Below, piece by piece: positions 26,802 to 35,763 of a DNA stretch of 51,395 nt. A model generated the notes under the pieces. It was not told the DNA's origin. It was given only the letters and a program-made list of their open reading frames with translations, and searched no databases. Source of the stretch: an uncultured Verrucomicrobiota bacterium (lineage in GTDB: Bacteria; Verrucomicrobiota; Verrucomicrobiia; Limisphaerales; AAA164-E04); contig CAJXVR010000009.1 in assembly GCA_913061285.1 (NCBI GenBank), positions 1 through 51,395 on the forward strand, given 5' to 3'. Each line of letters opens with the position of its first letter. The stretch's first letter is position 1. A program made the position numbers and the translations under genes.

Positions 26802-29744
26802 ATGCGACACCTCATCTGGATCACGCTAGCCACCTGCTTACTCCTTGAAACGACCCACGCACAGGATTGGAAGCTGAAGGCTCTCTCCTACAATCAACCT
26901 GGTCTCAAGGTTGACCTAGGCGTTGGTCTCTGGGCGTGGCCACTTCCGGTCGACTATGATGATGACGGCGATCTGGACCTCCTTGTATCTTGCCCAGACA
27001 AACCGTCTAATGGGATCTACTTTTTCGAAAACCCAGGTCGTGGCGCAGGGGAGACGCTTCCCATATTCAAAGCCGGCAAGCGAGTCGGTCCCACAGGGCA
27101 CAACGTCCAAATCAGCTACGTCAACGGGCAAGCAAGAATTCTGCGGGAGAACCTCGAATTCATCGATTTCAAAACAAACGGCTTCGACAAAGGAACGCCC
27201 ATCTATCCCCGTTCGAACATCCATGCCGGAAAAACCCGTGCCCGTATGTGGCGCTACGTGGACTGGGAAGGTGACGGCGACCAAGATCTCGTTATCGGCA
27301 TCGGAGATTGGAGTGAGTACGTCTGGGATCAAGCTTACGACGCCGAAGGACGCTGGCGAAATGGCCCCTTACATGGTTGGGTCTACCTAATCGAAAACAT
27401 TGACGGTCGCTATTCCGATCAACCTGTACAAGTTCAAGCGGCAGGATCGCCTGTTGACGTCTACGGTTGGCCCAGTCCCAATTTCGCCGACTTTGATCAG
27501 GATGGTGATCTCGATCTTCTCTGCGGAGAGTTTCTCGACGGCTTCACTTATTTTCAAAACATCGGATCGCGTTCCGAACCTGTCTACGCCAGCGGTACCC
27601 GACTCCAAGGAAGCGATGGATCCCCTCTCGTCATGCACCTTCAAATGATCACCCCCACAGCAATCGATTGGGACAACGACGGAGATCAAGATTTGATCGT
27701 CGGGGACGAAGACGGACGAGTTGCCTTGATCGAGAACGTGTCTCCTCGCGCAGCGACGATTCCTGTCTTCAGGCAACCCGTCTATTTCCAACAAGAAGCC
27801 GACACACTCAAGTTTGGAGCCTTAGCCACACCCTTCGCCTACGACTGGGATCACGACGGAGACGAAGACATTGTCTGTGGCAATACCGCAGGCAACATCG
27901 GCGTGTTCCTTAATCTCGACGGCAAAGGCACTCAATGGGGCGCGCCAACCTTGATTGAGGCAGACGGCAAGCCCTTTCGAATCCTCGCTGGTAGCAACGG
28001 ATCCATCCAAGGCCCGGCTGAAGCCAAATGGGGTTACACCACACTTTCCATCGCCGACTGGGATGACGACGGCCGAGACGACCTCATTGTCAACGGTATC
28101 TGGCCAAGACTCACCCTGCTTCAAAACACCCCCCAAGGCTTCACGGAAAGGCCACTGCCCTTCTGGAGCAAGGAAGCGCCTCCAGCCTTTTTCTGGAAGC
28201 AAGGCATGGCTGAAAATTTTCAAAGCCAATGGCGCACAACCCCCTTCGCCACCGATTTCGATGAGGACGGACACCTCGACCTCGTCATGCTCGACCAAGA
28301 AGGCTATCTGACCTGTCAAAGCCAGACCCGAAGTGAAACCCGCATCTTTGTTGACGAGGACAACGAGCCAATTCGGCTCAGCAAACAAAGCTCTGGTCGC
28401 AGTGGTCGCTATAAGATCGACGTCGTCGACTGGGACGGTGACGGTCGCACGGATATTCTAGTCAATTCTGAGAACGCCACCTGGTATCGCAACTGCGAGG
28501 ACCGGCAAGGAACCATCGTCCTCAAAAAGATTGGCAACCTGGCTCGACGAAACGTGGCCGGGCACACGTCAAGTCCCAGCACCTGTGACTTCGATGGCAA
28601 CGGCAAGCCAGATCTCCTCGTCGGCGCAGAAAACGGCAGGATCTACTACATCAAACACGAAGACTGTATCAGCTACTCAGGAAACCAACTCAAAGCCCGG
28701 CCCGCACACCCCAAGATCGCCCCACGATTCCCCGGTTTTCTCAAAGAAACATTCATCTATACCAAAGCGCCCTTTCCAGAATGCCATGCCTCGACCCTTG
28801 CCGAAACCTCACGAGGGCTCGTCGCGGCCTGGTTTGGTGGGACCAAGGAAAAAAATCCCGATGTTGGCATCTGGTCCAGCTACAACGATGGGAACGGGTG
28901 GAGCAAACCGACCGAGTGGGCTAATGGGATCCAACACAAATCTCTTCGCTATCCCACTTGGAACCCAGTGCTTTTCCAAGGCCCTGGCGATACCCCCCTG
29001 ATGCTCTTTTTCAAAGTCGGCCCCAATCCTCGCGACTGGTGGGGCGAAGTGATGTTCAGCTACGATGGCGGTCGATCTTTCCGCGATCGTCGGCGCCTCC
29101 CGGAGGGCATTCATGGCCCCGTGCGTTCAAAGCCCCTCCTTCTCCCCAACGGCACTCTCCTCTGCCCATCCTCCACGGAACACAATCACGATTGGCGATT
29201 CCATTTTGAAACTCTCACGGATCTCGAACACCCCGAGCTCGGCAGCTCATGGACCCGAACTGAACCGATGGATCAGCCCTATCAAGTCATTCAACCCTCG
29301 GTCATCGTCAATCACGACGGATCCCTCCAAGCGCTCTGTCGCTCCAAGAACGAACGAATCATTCAGACAATCTCCTGGGACAATGGGGCTAGCTGGAGTC
29401 CGCTGGAACCTACCGTGCTCCCCAATAACAACTCGGGAATCGAAACACTCACCCTTAAAGATGGACGCCACCTACTCCTCTATAACCACGTCGACGGCGG
29501 GCGCCAAAAAGACGGTTGGGGAAAGCGAAACGTGATCCATCTCGCCATGAGTGACGATGGTCAGAATTGGTGGGCTGCAGCTGTTATTGAACAAGCCTCA
29601 GAAGGCGAATTTTCTTATCCAGCGATGATTCAGACCGAAGATGGGCTCGTCCACATGACCTACACCTGGAATCGAGAACGCGTCCGGCACACGGTCATCG
29701 ATCCCAAGGAGCTGGAGTTCAAGCCGATCTCTAGCTTCAACTAG
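26802..29744 (+). CDS. exported FG-GAP/VCBS-repeat protein with C-terminal sialidase (BNR) domain
   Basis: ATG at 26802 gives a signal peptide (LIWITLATCLLLETTHAQ); the frame opens earlier at 26688. Residues about 45-640 contain many Ca-binding FG-GAP motifs of the form D.DGD.DL, for example DYDDDGDLDLLVSC, DWEGDGDQDLVIG, DFDQDGDLDLLCGE, DWDNDGDQDLIVGD and DWDGDGRTDILVN, which build a beta-propeller. Residues about 650-975 form a sialidase-like propeller: GLVAAWFGGTKE, BNR/Asp-box-like SYDGGRSF and SWDNGASWSP, and SKPLLLPNGTLL. It probably binds and processes extracellular glycans. It is divergent from the giant PI-PLC gene across about 300 bases. Confidence 0.88.
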   Translation: MRHLIWITLATCLLLETTHAQDWKLKALSYNQPGLKVDLGVGLWAWPLPVDYDDDGDLDLLVSCPDKPSNGIYFFENPGRGAGETLPIFKAGKRVGPTGHNVQISYVNGQARILRENLEFIDFKTNGFDKGTPIYPRSNIHAGKTRARMWRYVDWEGDGDQDLVIGIGDWSEYVWDQAYDAEGRWRNGPLHGWVYLIENIDGRYSDQPVQVQAAGSPVDVYGWPSPNFADFDQDGDLDLLCGEFLDGFTYFQNIGSRSEPVYASGTRLQGSDGSPLVMHLQMITPTAIDWDNDGDQDLIVGDEDGRVALIENVSPRAATIPVFRQPVYFQQEADTLKFGALATPFAYDWDHDGDEDIVCGNTAGNIGVFLNLDGKGTQWGAPTLIEADGKPFRILAGSNGSIQGPAEAKWGYTTLSIADWDDDGRDDLIVNGIWPRLTLLQNTPQGFTERPLPFWSKEAPPAFFWKQGMAENFQSQWRTTPFATDFDEDGHLDLVMLDQEGYLTCQSQTRSETRIFVDEDNEPIRLSKQSSGRSGRYKIDVVDWDGDGRTDILVNSENATWYRNCEDRQGTIVLKKIGNLARRNVAGHTSSPSTCDFDGNGKPDLLVGAENGRIYYIKHEDCISYSGNQLKARPAHPKIAPRFPGFLKETFIYTKAPFPECHASTLAETSRGLVAAWFGGTKEKNPDVGIWSSYNDGNGWSKPTEWANGIQHKSLRYPTWNPVLFQGPGDTPLMLFFKVGPNPRDWWGEVMFSYDGGRSFRDRRRLPEGIHGPVRSKPLLLPNGTLLCPSSTEHNHDWRFHFETLTDLEHPELGSSWTRTEPMDQPYQVIQPSVIVNHDGSLQALCRSKNERIIQTISWDNGASWSPLEPTVLPNNNSGIETLTLKDGRHLLLYNHVDGGRQKDGWGKRNVIHLAMSDDGQNWWAAAVIEQASEGEFSYPAMIQTEDGLVHMTYTWNRERVRHTVIDPKELEFKPISSFN

Positions 29745-29758
29745 CCCTTAACCAGGCC

Positions 29759-30211
29759 TCACCAAGGCGCGCCGAAGATTGGCACTCCTTGAATCTCCGA
29801 GGTCTTGACATCGAAGGCACCACGCCGTCCTGGTCGCTTCCCGCTGTAGGGAGCCACCGGATCGGTATACCCATACTGCTTTCCAGCAAAGGGATTGAAG
29901 AGATTGAGCACGAAAAACTTGGGCAAGCGTTTGTTACTCTTTCCAAACAGTGAAGGGAACACTCCGGAAACCACACCCTGATTCTTCCAAGAATCCAAGT
30001 CGCGCGGCTCGACAATCAATTCGGACAAGGCCTTCAAATCTTGCGAATACGGCGTTTCTACCGACAACATAAGCTGTTTGGACGGAGAAGGGTTACTCTC
30101 CTTTTGAACCGGTTTTTCGGATTCATCAGCTAAGGAGAAATCAACGGTCAGAGCGATCAACACTCCAAACACAACAAGACGGGGCAAGATCCAATGCTTC
30201 ACAATAATCAC
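29759..30211 (-). CDS. exported protein of unknown function
   Basis: The 150-residue product has a signal peptide (LPRLVVFGVLIALTVDFSLA), a Lys/Ser/Pro-rich spacer, and a conserved-looking segment PKFFVLNLFNPFAGKQYGY, then RRGAFDVKTSEIQGVPIFGA. I do not recognise the family. It converges on the sialidase gene with 14 bases between stops. The block of aromatic and Gly residues at the C-terminus suggests a real gene. Confidence 0.65.
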   Translation of the reverse strand: MIIVKHWILPRLVVFGVLIALTVDFSLADESEKPVQKESNPSPSKQLMLSVETPYSQDLKALSELIVEPRDLDSWKNQGVVSGVFPSLFGKSNKRLPKFFVLNLFNPFAGKQYGYTDPVAPYSGKRPGRRGAFDVKTSEIQGVPIFGAPW

Positions 30212-30492
30212 CTTCGTTTACAACTCAAGAATCAGGTTGGCAGACCAAAAAACTCCATCTTCCCCATTTAGAACCTGCCACGATTCTTGAATCCTACGAG
30301 CTCAGCCTCAATTGATCCAGCCCAAAGCTGAGATGCTTCAAGGATCGCCTCAACACAGGGAACAGTCTCACTGTGAAGCCAGTCAAACGCACGTCAAGAT
30401 CGAGTCCCCCGCGGCAGCTTCCTCGTCGCTGAGTTTTTGAATCGGCCGTTTAGAATTGATGAACGCTCTCTGAAACGCAATTGGCGACCTAC

Positions 30493-31674
30493 TTATTCGA
30501 GCGAACGAATGGTGTCGTCAAAACCAATCACCTGCAGGGTGCTTTCGGAATTTGGAAACGCCGTCGGTTCGGTCGGAACAATGAACCGGATATTCTGTTC
30601 CCTCAGTTCAGCCAGGATCCCGTCACTGATGCCGGGTTCTAGCGCGGGCTCCAAATAAAGCGTCTCGACGAAATTGTGGTGAAACGGGAAATAGGACTGC
30701 GAGAAACGGCTCTTGAGCTCAATCGCCTCACTGGTTAATCCCGTGATTCGTGTTTGCCCCCATTGAGTTAGCAACGGCGTCTTAAAAATGAAGGCCGGCC
30801 CGCCCTCAATATTCGGCACACCGATCTCGTAGCTGCCATTCACCGAAACACCGCCCCTCGACACGGCGAGCTTCCGCTGCCACCAAGCTGGGGCATTCGA
30901 GTTATCGGCAATCTCTACCAGCTCGACCTCATCTTCTCGAATCGTTCCCAACTCCCCCGACTGGTCCACATGCAATTGCGGCACCGCATATCGGCAACGG
31001 AGTTTGTAACTCGGATCACTAAGATTGATCTTCGACCGCTGCTGTGACACATCATAGCGAAAGCTTAAATCCAGCGTGTAATCCCGCTGGGCATCACCGC
31101 CCCCCCGAGACCATGTCACTCGAATCGACTTTTCGGTATGGGTCATCGTTCCATTAGGCAGGTCCCTCAAGGGAGCTGTCATCACCGAGCGCTCTGTCCC
31201 TTCCAGAATCTCTAGTCTCACCATCAGTTTACTGAAGAGTCCCAGCGCAGATCGTTCCTCTGAACTTCCCTCAGGATAATAGCAATCCCAGATAGACTTG
31301 AGACGGTGCCTCGCCAGCGGAACCCCGAATTCGCCTTCAGCAACCCTCAGTTGACCAATATATTCCCCCAGCGCCGGAACAGCGGCGAGAGAAAGCACTC
31401 GGTAAAATCGCTGCGATCCATTTGCAGGCAGCGCGATCGCCCGATCCTCAAGCGGCTCGGCCAAATCCAACCAGTCTGACAAATCGGAAGATTCTTGCAC
31501 CTGGAAAGGGGGCTCTCCCCCACTCCATGACAGAATCGATTGATCTTTTCGCCTTTGGATCTCATTGATTTCTAAGTCTTGCGATAGGCAAGACCAGGGA
31601 CTGAGCGAATAGCCTAGCAAACAGACAAAGGTCCGTATGCTAGCGCTTCGAATTAAGACTGATTGAATACTCAA
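30493..31674 (-). CDS. exported partner protein of the GWD-like gene, unknown fold
   Basis: The product begins with a hydrophobic segment (FVCLLGYSLSPWSCLSQ) and a module that aligns with the C-terminal module of other proteins here: SWSGGEPPFQVQESSDLSDW...RFYRVLS (about residues 45-100). The remaining roughly 290 residues are beta-rich with repeated aromatic and charged strands (KSIRVTWSRGGG, YRYAVPQLHVDQSG-like) and have no recognised domain. It overlaps the upstream GWD-like gene by 4 bases (31671-31674), so the two are translationally coupled and likely act together. Its start is poorly defined. Confidence 0.72.
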   Translation of the reverse strand: MSIQSVLIRSASIRTFVCLLGYSLSPWSCLSQDLEINEIQRRKDQSILSWSGGEPPFQVQESSDLSDWLDLAEPLEDRAIALPANGSQRFYRVLSLAAVPALGEYIGQLRVAEGEFGVPLARHRLKSIWDCYYPEGSSEERSALGLFSKLMVRLEILEGTERSVMTAPLRDLPNGTMTHTEKSIRVTWSRGGGDAQRDYTLDLSFRYDVSQQRSKINLSDPSYKLRCRYAVPQLHVDQSGELGTIREDEVELVEIADNSNAPAWWQRKLAVSRGGVSVNGSYEIGVPNIEGGPAFIFKTPLLTQWGQTRITGLTSEAIELKSRFSQSYFPFHHNFVETLYLEPALEPGISDGILAELREQNIRFIVPTEPTAFPNSESTLQVIGFDDTIRSLE

Positions 31675-33974
31675 AACTTCGTTACTCGTGATTCTATCGT
31701 TGGTGGAGGCACCTGTGGTGGTTGAGGAATCGCTCGGATTTGTTTTACCACCAAGCCAATTGCCGCCATTTTCTTATACTCAAAGTCCAACAGCAAGCGC
31801 GACTTTGTTTGAAAGGTCGATTCATACTCCTGCGCTGCCCGGAGTAGCAACTCCATCAATGCGCGGTATTCGCCGTCCCAATTCAGCACCGTTTCATCAA
31901 GCGGCACAAGACTAGAACGGCTTTCCAATACCATTGCCCCACCGGAAATAAGGACGACCTCAGGAAGAAATTCGGTATCTGGATTGGTGACGGAATCCGC
32001 TCCCCACTGGGTCACAAGCGTCGCCGAGATAGAGTCTTCCTCCCCTGGATGCTTGCGAATTTCCAGCGTCGCTACACCGTTGGCAAGCTCCCGTTCATCC
32101 GGAAACGAATGATGCACTAAGACTCCCATCGCGACCCGGTCTTCGTCAATGCCATGACGCAATCGTTCTAGGTAGGCATTCTCATTGTAGAAACTCGCAT
32201 ACACCTTTCGAATCGCTCGAAACACACCCCGTTCTTTCGACTTACTGGAATCGCAGTGACTTGGCCCTGTCAAATCGGCATCCAAATCATCCCGCAAGCA
32301 ACCACTAAAACTGTCATACAAACCCGCGCCGACAAATTGCTCACTATCTTCGACATTCGTCGAACTACGAAACCGGATCTTCGCTCCCGGCTCAAAGCCT
32401 CGGAGCGCCTCGATGATCAAGGCTTGCGTCGCTGGATCAAAGTGCGCGCGATTCTTGATTCGATCACGTATTGAAGCGAGCGTTCCCCGTAGGGAAGCGA
32501 TATCGATGGGAAAACCGCGATGAGAGGACAGCTGCTCCTGAATCCACTCCTGCAAGGTCAACTCAGTGACTTCCGACTGATTCATGAAGGCATCCCAAAG
32601 ATCAAAGCTAAAGGCCAGAGACTCGGGAGAATTCTCAGGAATGGATCGACGCAACACGCCAAAATTTGCGGCCTTACCTCCGACCAAACCAACATGCTCG
32701 CGCCCTAGCTCGTCAGTGGAAAACCAAAGTTGCCCGGCCTCCCGTTTCGCATGGATCTCAATCGCTGGTGGCGCCTTCGTCGCCAAAATTTGTTCCCGTT
32801 CCTCGTCTGAGAGAAGACCGTTTACATTTTGAATCCCAAGAGCACAACCCTCCTGCGTATTTGAGACCGTTAATAACACTTCGTCTCCATTCCATTCATC
32901 GATCTGAGCTTGCAGCCCGGTCCCCGAGGCAAAGACGAAGGGCACATTAAAGGAGCGGGCAAGGATGGCCACATGAGAATTGGGCGTCGTTGGCTGGAGA
33001 GAAATGACGCCAGCCACAATTGGAATTTCAGCAGGAACCGTCTCGGTCACCAAAACATCCCTCGACTGAAGACGGCCGTCGCCATAGGCAGCGTCAATTT
33101 CAGCCGCTGGCACGAAGACTAATCGCCCCAGCGCCCACCCCTCCGCGTAACAGACCGGTTCAGAAGTCCACCTGGCTGGAGTATCGACCACAACACCCTG
33201 CTCTCGAAAGACGGTCTCATTGGCAAAGGTCACATCCCGCTGTTCGAAGGTGGGCATGTAGAAGAACCGCCAAGAATCACCTCGAACGGACAATCGTCCA
33301 GCCACGGTGTGAAACCACTGCACAACATCCCCAACATCGAAGGGCTCTTGGCCGGAAAACTGAATCGCGAGCTCTGCAATCGAGGGGTCAGGGGCCAAGA
33401 TGACCGATCCCAAGACTAAGGCCTGCCCTTCGGCCCGAAGGGCCAATGCCTCGAAAGTGTTGAAGTCCAAATTCTCATACCCAGCAAGACGCTCGCGGAT
33501 GAAGGTGAAGTGAAACGGGTACTTCGAACTATCCTGAAAGAACACCCGTTCGGGCTCCTGCAACTCAATGGTAAATTTAACAAAGGGTGCCGCACCGAGC
33601 CCTCCACTGCCATCGGCTCGCGCAATCAGTGAATCACGCGGAAGAAGCAATTGATTCGCCCAATCATCGCTCGACAAGAGACGCCGTGTGATCAAGCGGA
33701 AAAAGGCGTCTTGTGAATCCGGCAAGAAACCGAGCGCATAGGGTTCGAGTCGGGAGCGAAAACGCCCCAGCTCAGCCCAGGACTCCAGGTCCGAAGATCG
33801 TTGAAGGGTCAGCACCTGCCCCTCAAGATCCAAATCGGCCAACGATCGCAGCACAACAGAATCCCCTCGCCGAACGACCCCGAGATCCTCCCCTCGCCCT
33901 TTCACCGATACGACGATCGAGAAAACAAGCGACGCAGTGACAATGAGGCCGCGCAAACGCTTAACGAATGTCAT
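31671..33974 (-). CDS. exported swivelling-phosphohistidine plus C-terminal ATP-grasp (PPDK_N) protein, glucan-dikinase-like order
   Basis: A signal segment (RLRGLIVTASLVFSIVVSV) is followed by a module with LQRSSDLESWAELGRF...FFRLITRR, then a PEP-utilising-type mobile domain with PTTPNSHVAILARSFNVPFV (His about 346 counted from the frame opening at 34010). The C-terminal ATP-grasp has GLVGGKAANFGVLRRS, IRFRSSTNVEDSEQFVGAGL, AIRKVYASFYNENAYLERLR, VAMGVLVHHSFPDE and RLLLDFEYKKM. PPDK and PEP synthase place ATP-grasp before the His domain; here the order is reversed, as in glucan water dikinase, and several motifs resemble that enzyme. No PEP/pyruvate barrel is present. Three starts are possible (GTG 34010, ATG 33986, ATG 33974). 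An alternative is a divergent PEP-synthase relative with another acceptor. Confidence 0.82.
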   Translation of the reverse strand: MTFVKRLRGLIVTASLVFSIVVSVKGRGEDLGVVRRGDSVVLRSLADLDLEGQVLTLQRSSDLESWAELGRFRSRLEPYALGFLPDSQDAFFRLITRRLLSSDDWANQLLLPRDSLIARADGSGGLGAAPFVKFTIELQEPERVFFQDSSKYPFHFTFIRERLAGYENLDFNTFEALALRAEGQALVLGSVILAPDPSIAELAIQFSGQEPFDVGDVVQWFHTVAGRLSVRGDSWRFFYMPTFEQRDVTFANETVFREQGVVVDTPARWTSEPVCYAEGWALGRLVFVPAAEIDAAYGDGRLQSRDVLVTETVPAEIPIVAGVISLQPTTPNSHVAILARSFNVPFVFASGTGLQAQIDEWNGDEVLLTVSNTQEGCALGIQNVNGLLSDEEREQILATKAPPAIEIHAKREAGQLWFSTDELGREHVGLVGGKAANFGVLRRSIPENSPESLAFSFDLWDAFMNQSEVTELTLQEWIQEQLSSHRGFPIDIASLRGTLASIRDRIKNRAHFDPATQALIIEALRGFEPGAKIRFRSSTNVEDSEQFVGAGLYDSFSGCLRDDLDADLTGPSHCDSSKSKERGVFRAIRKVYASFYNENAYLERLRHGIDEDRVAMGVLVHHSFPDERELANGVATLEIRKHPGEEDSISATLVTQWGADSVTNPDTEFLPEVVLISGGAMVLESRSSLVPLDETVLNWDGEYRALMELLLRAAQEYESTFQTKSRLLLDFEYKKMAAIGLVVKQIRAIPQPPQVPPPTIESRVTKF

Positions 33975-34195
33975 TGAAAGGCCCATGAACCGATACGATT
34001 CGAAACACACCCCAAAAGTAGCACCAGACCTACGGACGTCAAATTCAGTCTCGCGAAAGGGTGATCGTCAATGCCTCCATCATTTAGCACCACCTTGAAG
34101 AGATTATTCGAGACACCCACGGTCGCTTGTTCTAGTCTCAGAAACCAAGCAAGAAACCTGACAATGCTTCTCTGTAGAAGCAACGAAGAGAGGAT

Positions 34196-35068
34196 ATGAC
34201 ACCTTGGCCAACAATCAAACCAATCACCCTCGCATCATTGGCCCTACTCTTGACCGGGTGCCTCCGAGTCGAAGCAGAACCCCTTCCCCTCAAGATCCTC
34301 AATTGGAATGTTCTCTACGGTTTCAACCATCACAAAGCGCTTGAAGAAGGCAGCCAATGGCTACGGGAACAAAAGCCCGACATCATCGCCTTTCAAGAGC
34401 TAAACGGAATTTCAGAAAACGAATTAGCCATCCACGCTAGGGCCTGGAGGCACGAAAATGCCGTCACCCACAAGGACAAGGGCTTCCCCCTCGGCCTTAC
34501 ATCGAAGGCACCGATCACGGTCCTTGAACGCAAGGTAGAAGGATTTCACCACGGCTACCTACACTGTAAAACCTACGGCATTCACTTTTTCGTCGTTCAT
34601 TTCTGGCCCGGGAAATTCGACGAAGCCGACAAGATTCTCAGCAAAACAGAGTCCCTACTGGCCCAGGGAGAGAATGTCATTGTTCTAGGCGACTTCAATG
34701 GTTGCTCGCGTCGAGACGACACCTTTCTGCGCAACCATGCCACCTTGAGAGACATTGACTATACGTTTGTCGATAAAGTCGAAGCCGCTGATTTCGTTGA
34801 TATCATTGCAAAGCACGATCCACAGGCCAAGGTATCCTGCCCTTCACCGATTACGATCCCTCGCTGGACTAAGAACCTCGAAGAGTTAAAACAGAAGCAA
34901 TATCGAATCGACTTTATCTTCGCAGATCGCCAGCTCGCTGCCAGGTCTATCACCGGCACCATCTTGCTCAACAAGAAACTCGACCATATCTCAGACCACT
35001 ATCCCGTCATTATTGAGCTAGAAAGGCCCCAGCTCGAACCCCTGAGTAATCACAACAACAAAGAATGA
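34196..35068 (+). CDS. exported EEP-family phosphodiesterase lipoprotein
   Basis: A lipoprotein signal (LASLALLLTGCLRVEAE, Cys after LLTG) is followed by one EEP domain of about 260 residues with LKILNWNVLYGFN, DIIAFQELNGI, NVIVLGDFNGCSRRD, YRIDFIFAD and ISDHYPVIIELE. These supply the Asn, Glu, Asp and His residues of the Mg-dependent active site. It is a paralogue of the C-terminal half of the propeller-EEP gene at 16,678 but lacks the propeller. It is followed after 31 bases by a co-oriented small gene. Confidence 0.87.
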   Translation: MTPWPTIKPITLASLALLLTGCLRVEAEPLPLKILNWNVLYGFNHHKALEEGSQWLREQKPDIIAFQELNGISENELAIHARAWRHENAVTHKDKGFPLGLTSKAPITVLERKVEGFHHGYLHCKTYGIHFFVVHFWPGKFDEADKILSKTESLLAQGENVIVLGDFNGCSRRDDTFLRNHATLRDIDYTFVDKVEAADFVDIIAKHDPQAKVSCPSPITIPRWTKNLEELKQKQYRIDFIFADRQLAARSITGTILLNKKLDHISDHYPVIIELERPQLEPLSNHNNKE

Positions 35069-35099
35069 CTCTAAGAATCGACAGCCCCCCCTCCTATCA

Positions 35100-35558
35100 A
35101 TGACCCCGTTGTTCAAGAAACTGAATCTTTCCAACCATCAAACAATTCTCATTTCTGAAGCCCCCAAGAGCTTCGAACCGGAGCTCGAAGCCTTGGAAGG
35201 AATCGTCATCCAGCGCAGCATGAAACGCGTCGCTTCCATTTCATTCGCGCTCTACTTCGTTCAAACATTGACAGCCGTTTCAGAAGCGGCGACAACACTC
35301 TCGAAAGCGCCGGGAGATCCGGTCATCTGGTTCGCCTACCCCAAGTCCACCTCAAAGCATCTGAAGTGTGAATTCAATCGAGACCAAGGATGGGAAGCCC
35401 TGGGGAAGGCAGGATTCGAGGGAGTTCGGCAAGTCGCTATTGATGCCGATTGGTCGGCGCTTCGTTTTCGCCGCGTCGAGCACATCAAAACCTTGAAACG
35501 AGCCCCTTCATTTACCCTAACTGAGGAAGGCAAGCGCCGCACTTCACGACGATCGTAA
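35100..35558 (+). CDS. DUF3052-like conserved protein
   Basis: The 152-residue product contains the conserved core of a widespread small family: PLFKKLNLSNHQTILISEAP, SFEPELEALEGI, APGDPVIWFAYPKSTSKHLK and NRDQGWEALGKAGFEGVRQV, then IDADWSALRFRRVEH. Members are cytoplasmic and of unknown function. It starts 31 bases after the EEP lipoprotein gene, so co-transcription is possible. There is no signal peptide. Confidence 0.82.
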   Translation: MTPLFKKLNLSNHQTILISEAPKSFEPELEALEGIVIQRSMKRVASISFALYFVQTLTAVSEAATTLSKAPGDPVIWFAYPKSTSKHLKCEFNRDQGWEALGKAGFEGVRQVAIDADWSALRFRRVEHIKTLKRAPSFTLTEEGKRRTSRRS

Positions 35559-35660
35559 GTCACCCTGCTACCAATCACAAACAATCCGTGATCGAGCATT
35601 GACTCGTTCCGTCAGAACCGCTGAAGTTTCGCCTCTCACACCAATGCCGAAAGCCCGCCT

Positions 35661-35739
35661 ACGGGTGACAGGGAGCCCTGCGGACTGGCGACGCAGTATA
35701 CCCGTGAGACACAGAATACCAATGAGCCCAAGAGGGCTT
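35661..35739 (+). promoter_or_regulatory. structured leader upstream of the UMP-CMP kinase
   Basis: ACGGGT (35661-35666) pairs with ACCCGT (35700-35705) and encloses CAGGG-AG-CCCTG or, alternatively, CTGCG (35678-35682) with CGCAG (35692-35696). A separate hairpin AGCCC-AAGA-GGGCT (35725-35738) lies 25 bases before the ATG. The two inner pairings are mutually exclusive, which would suit a switch. No known riboswitch class is recognised. Confidence 0.4.
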
Positions 35740-35763
35740 CAACACCCATTAGAAAACAAGATC

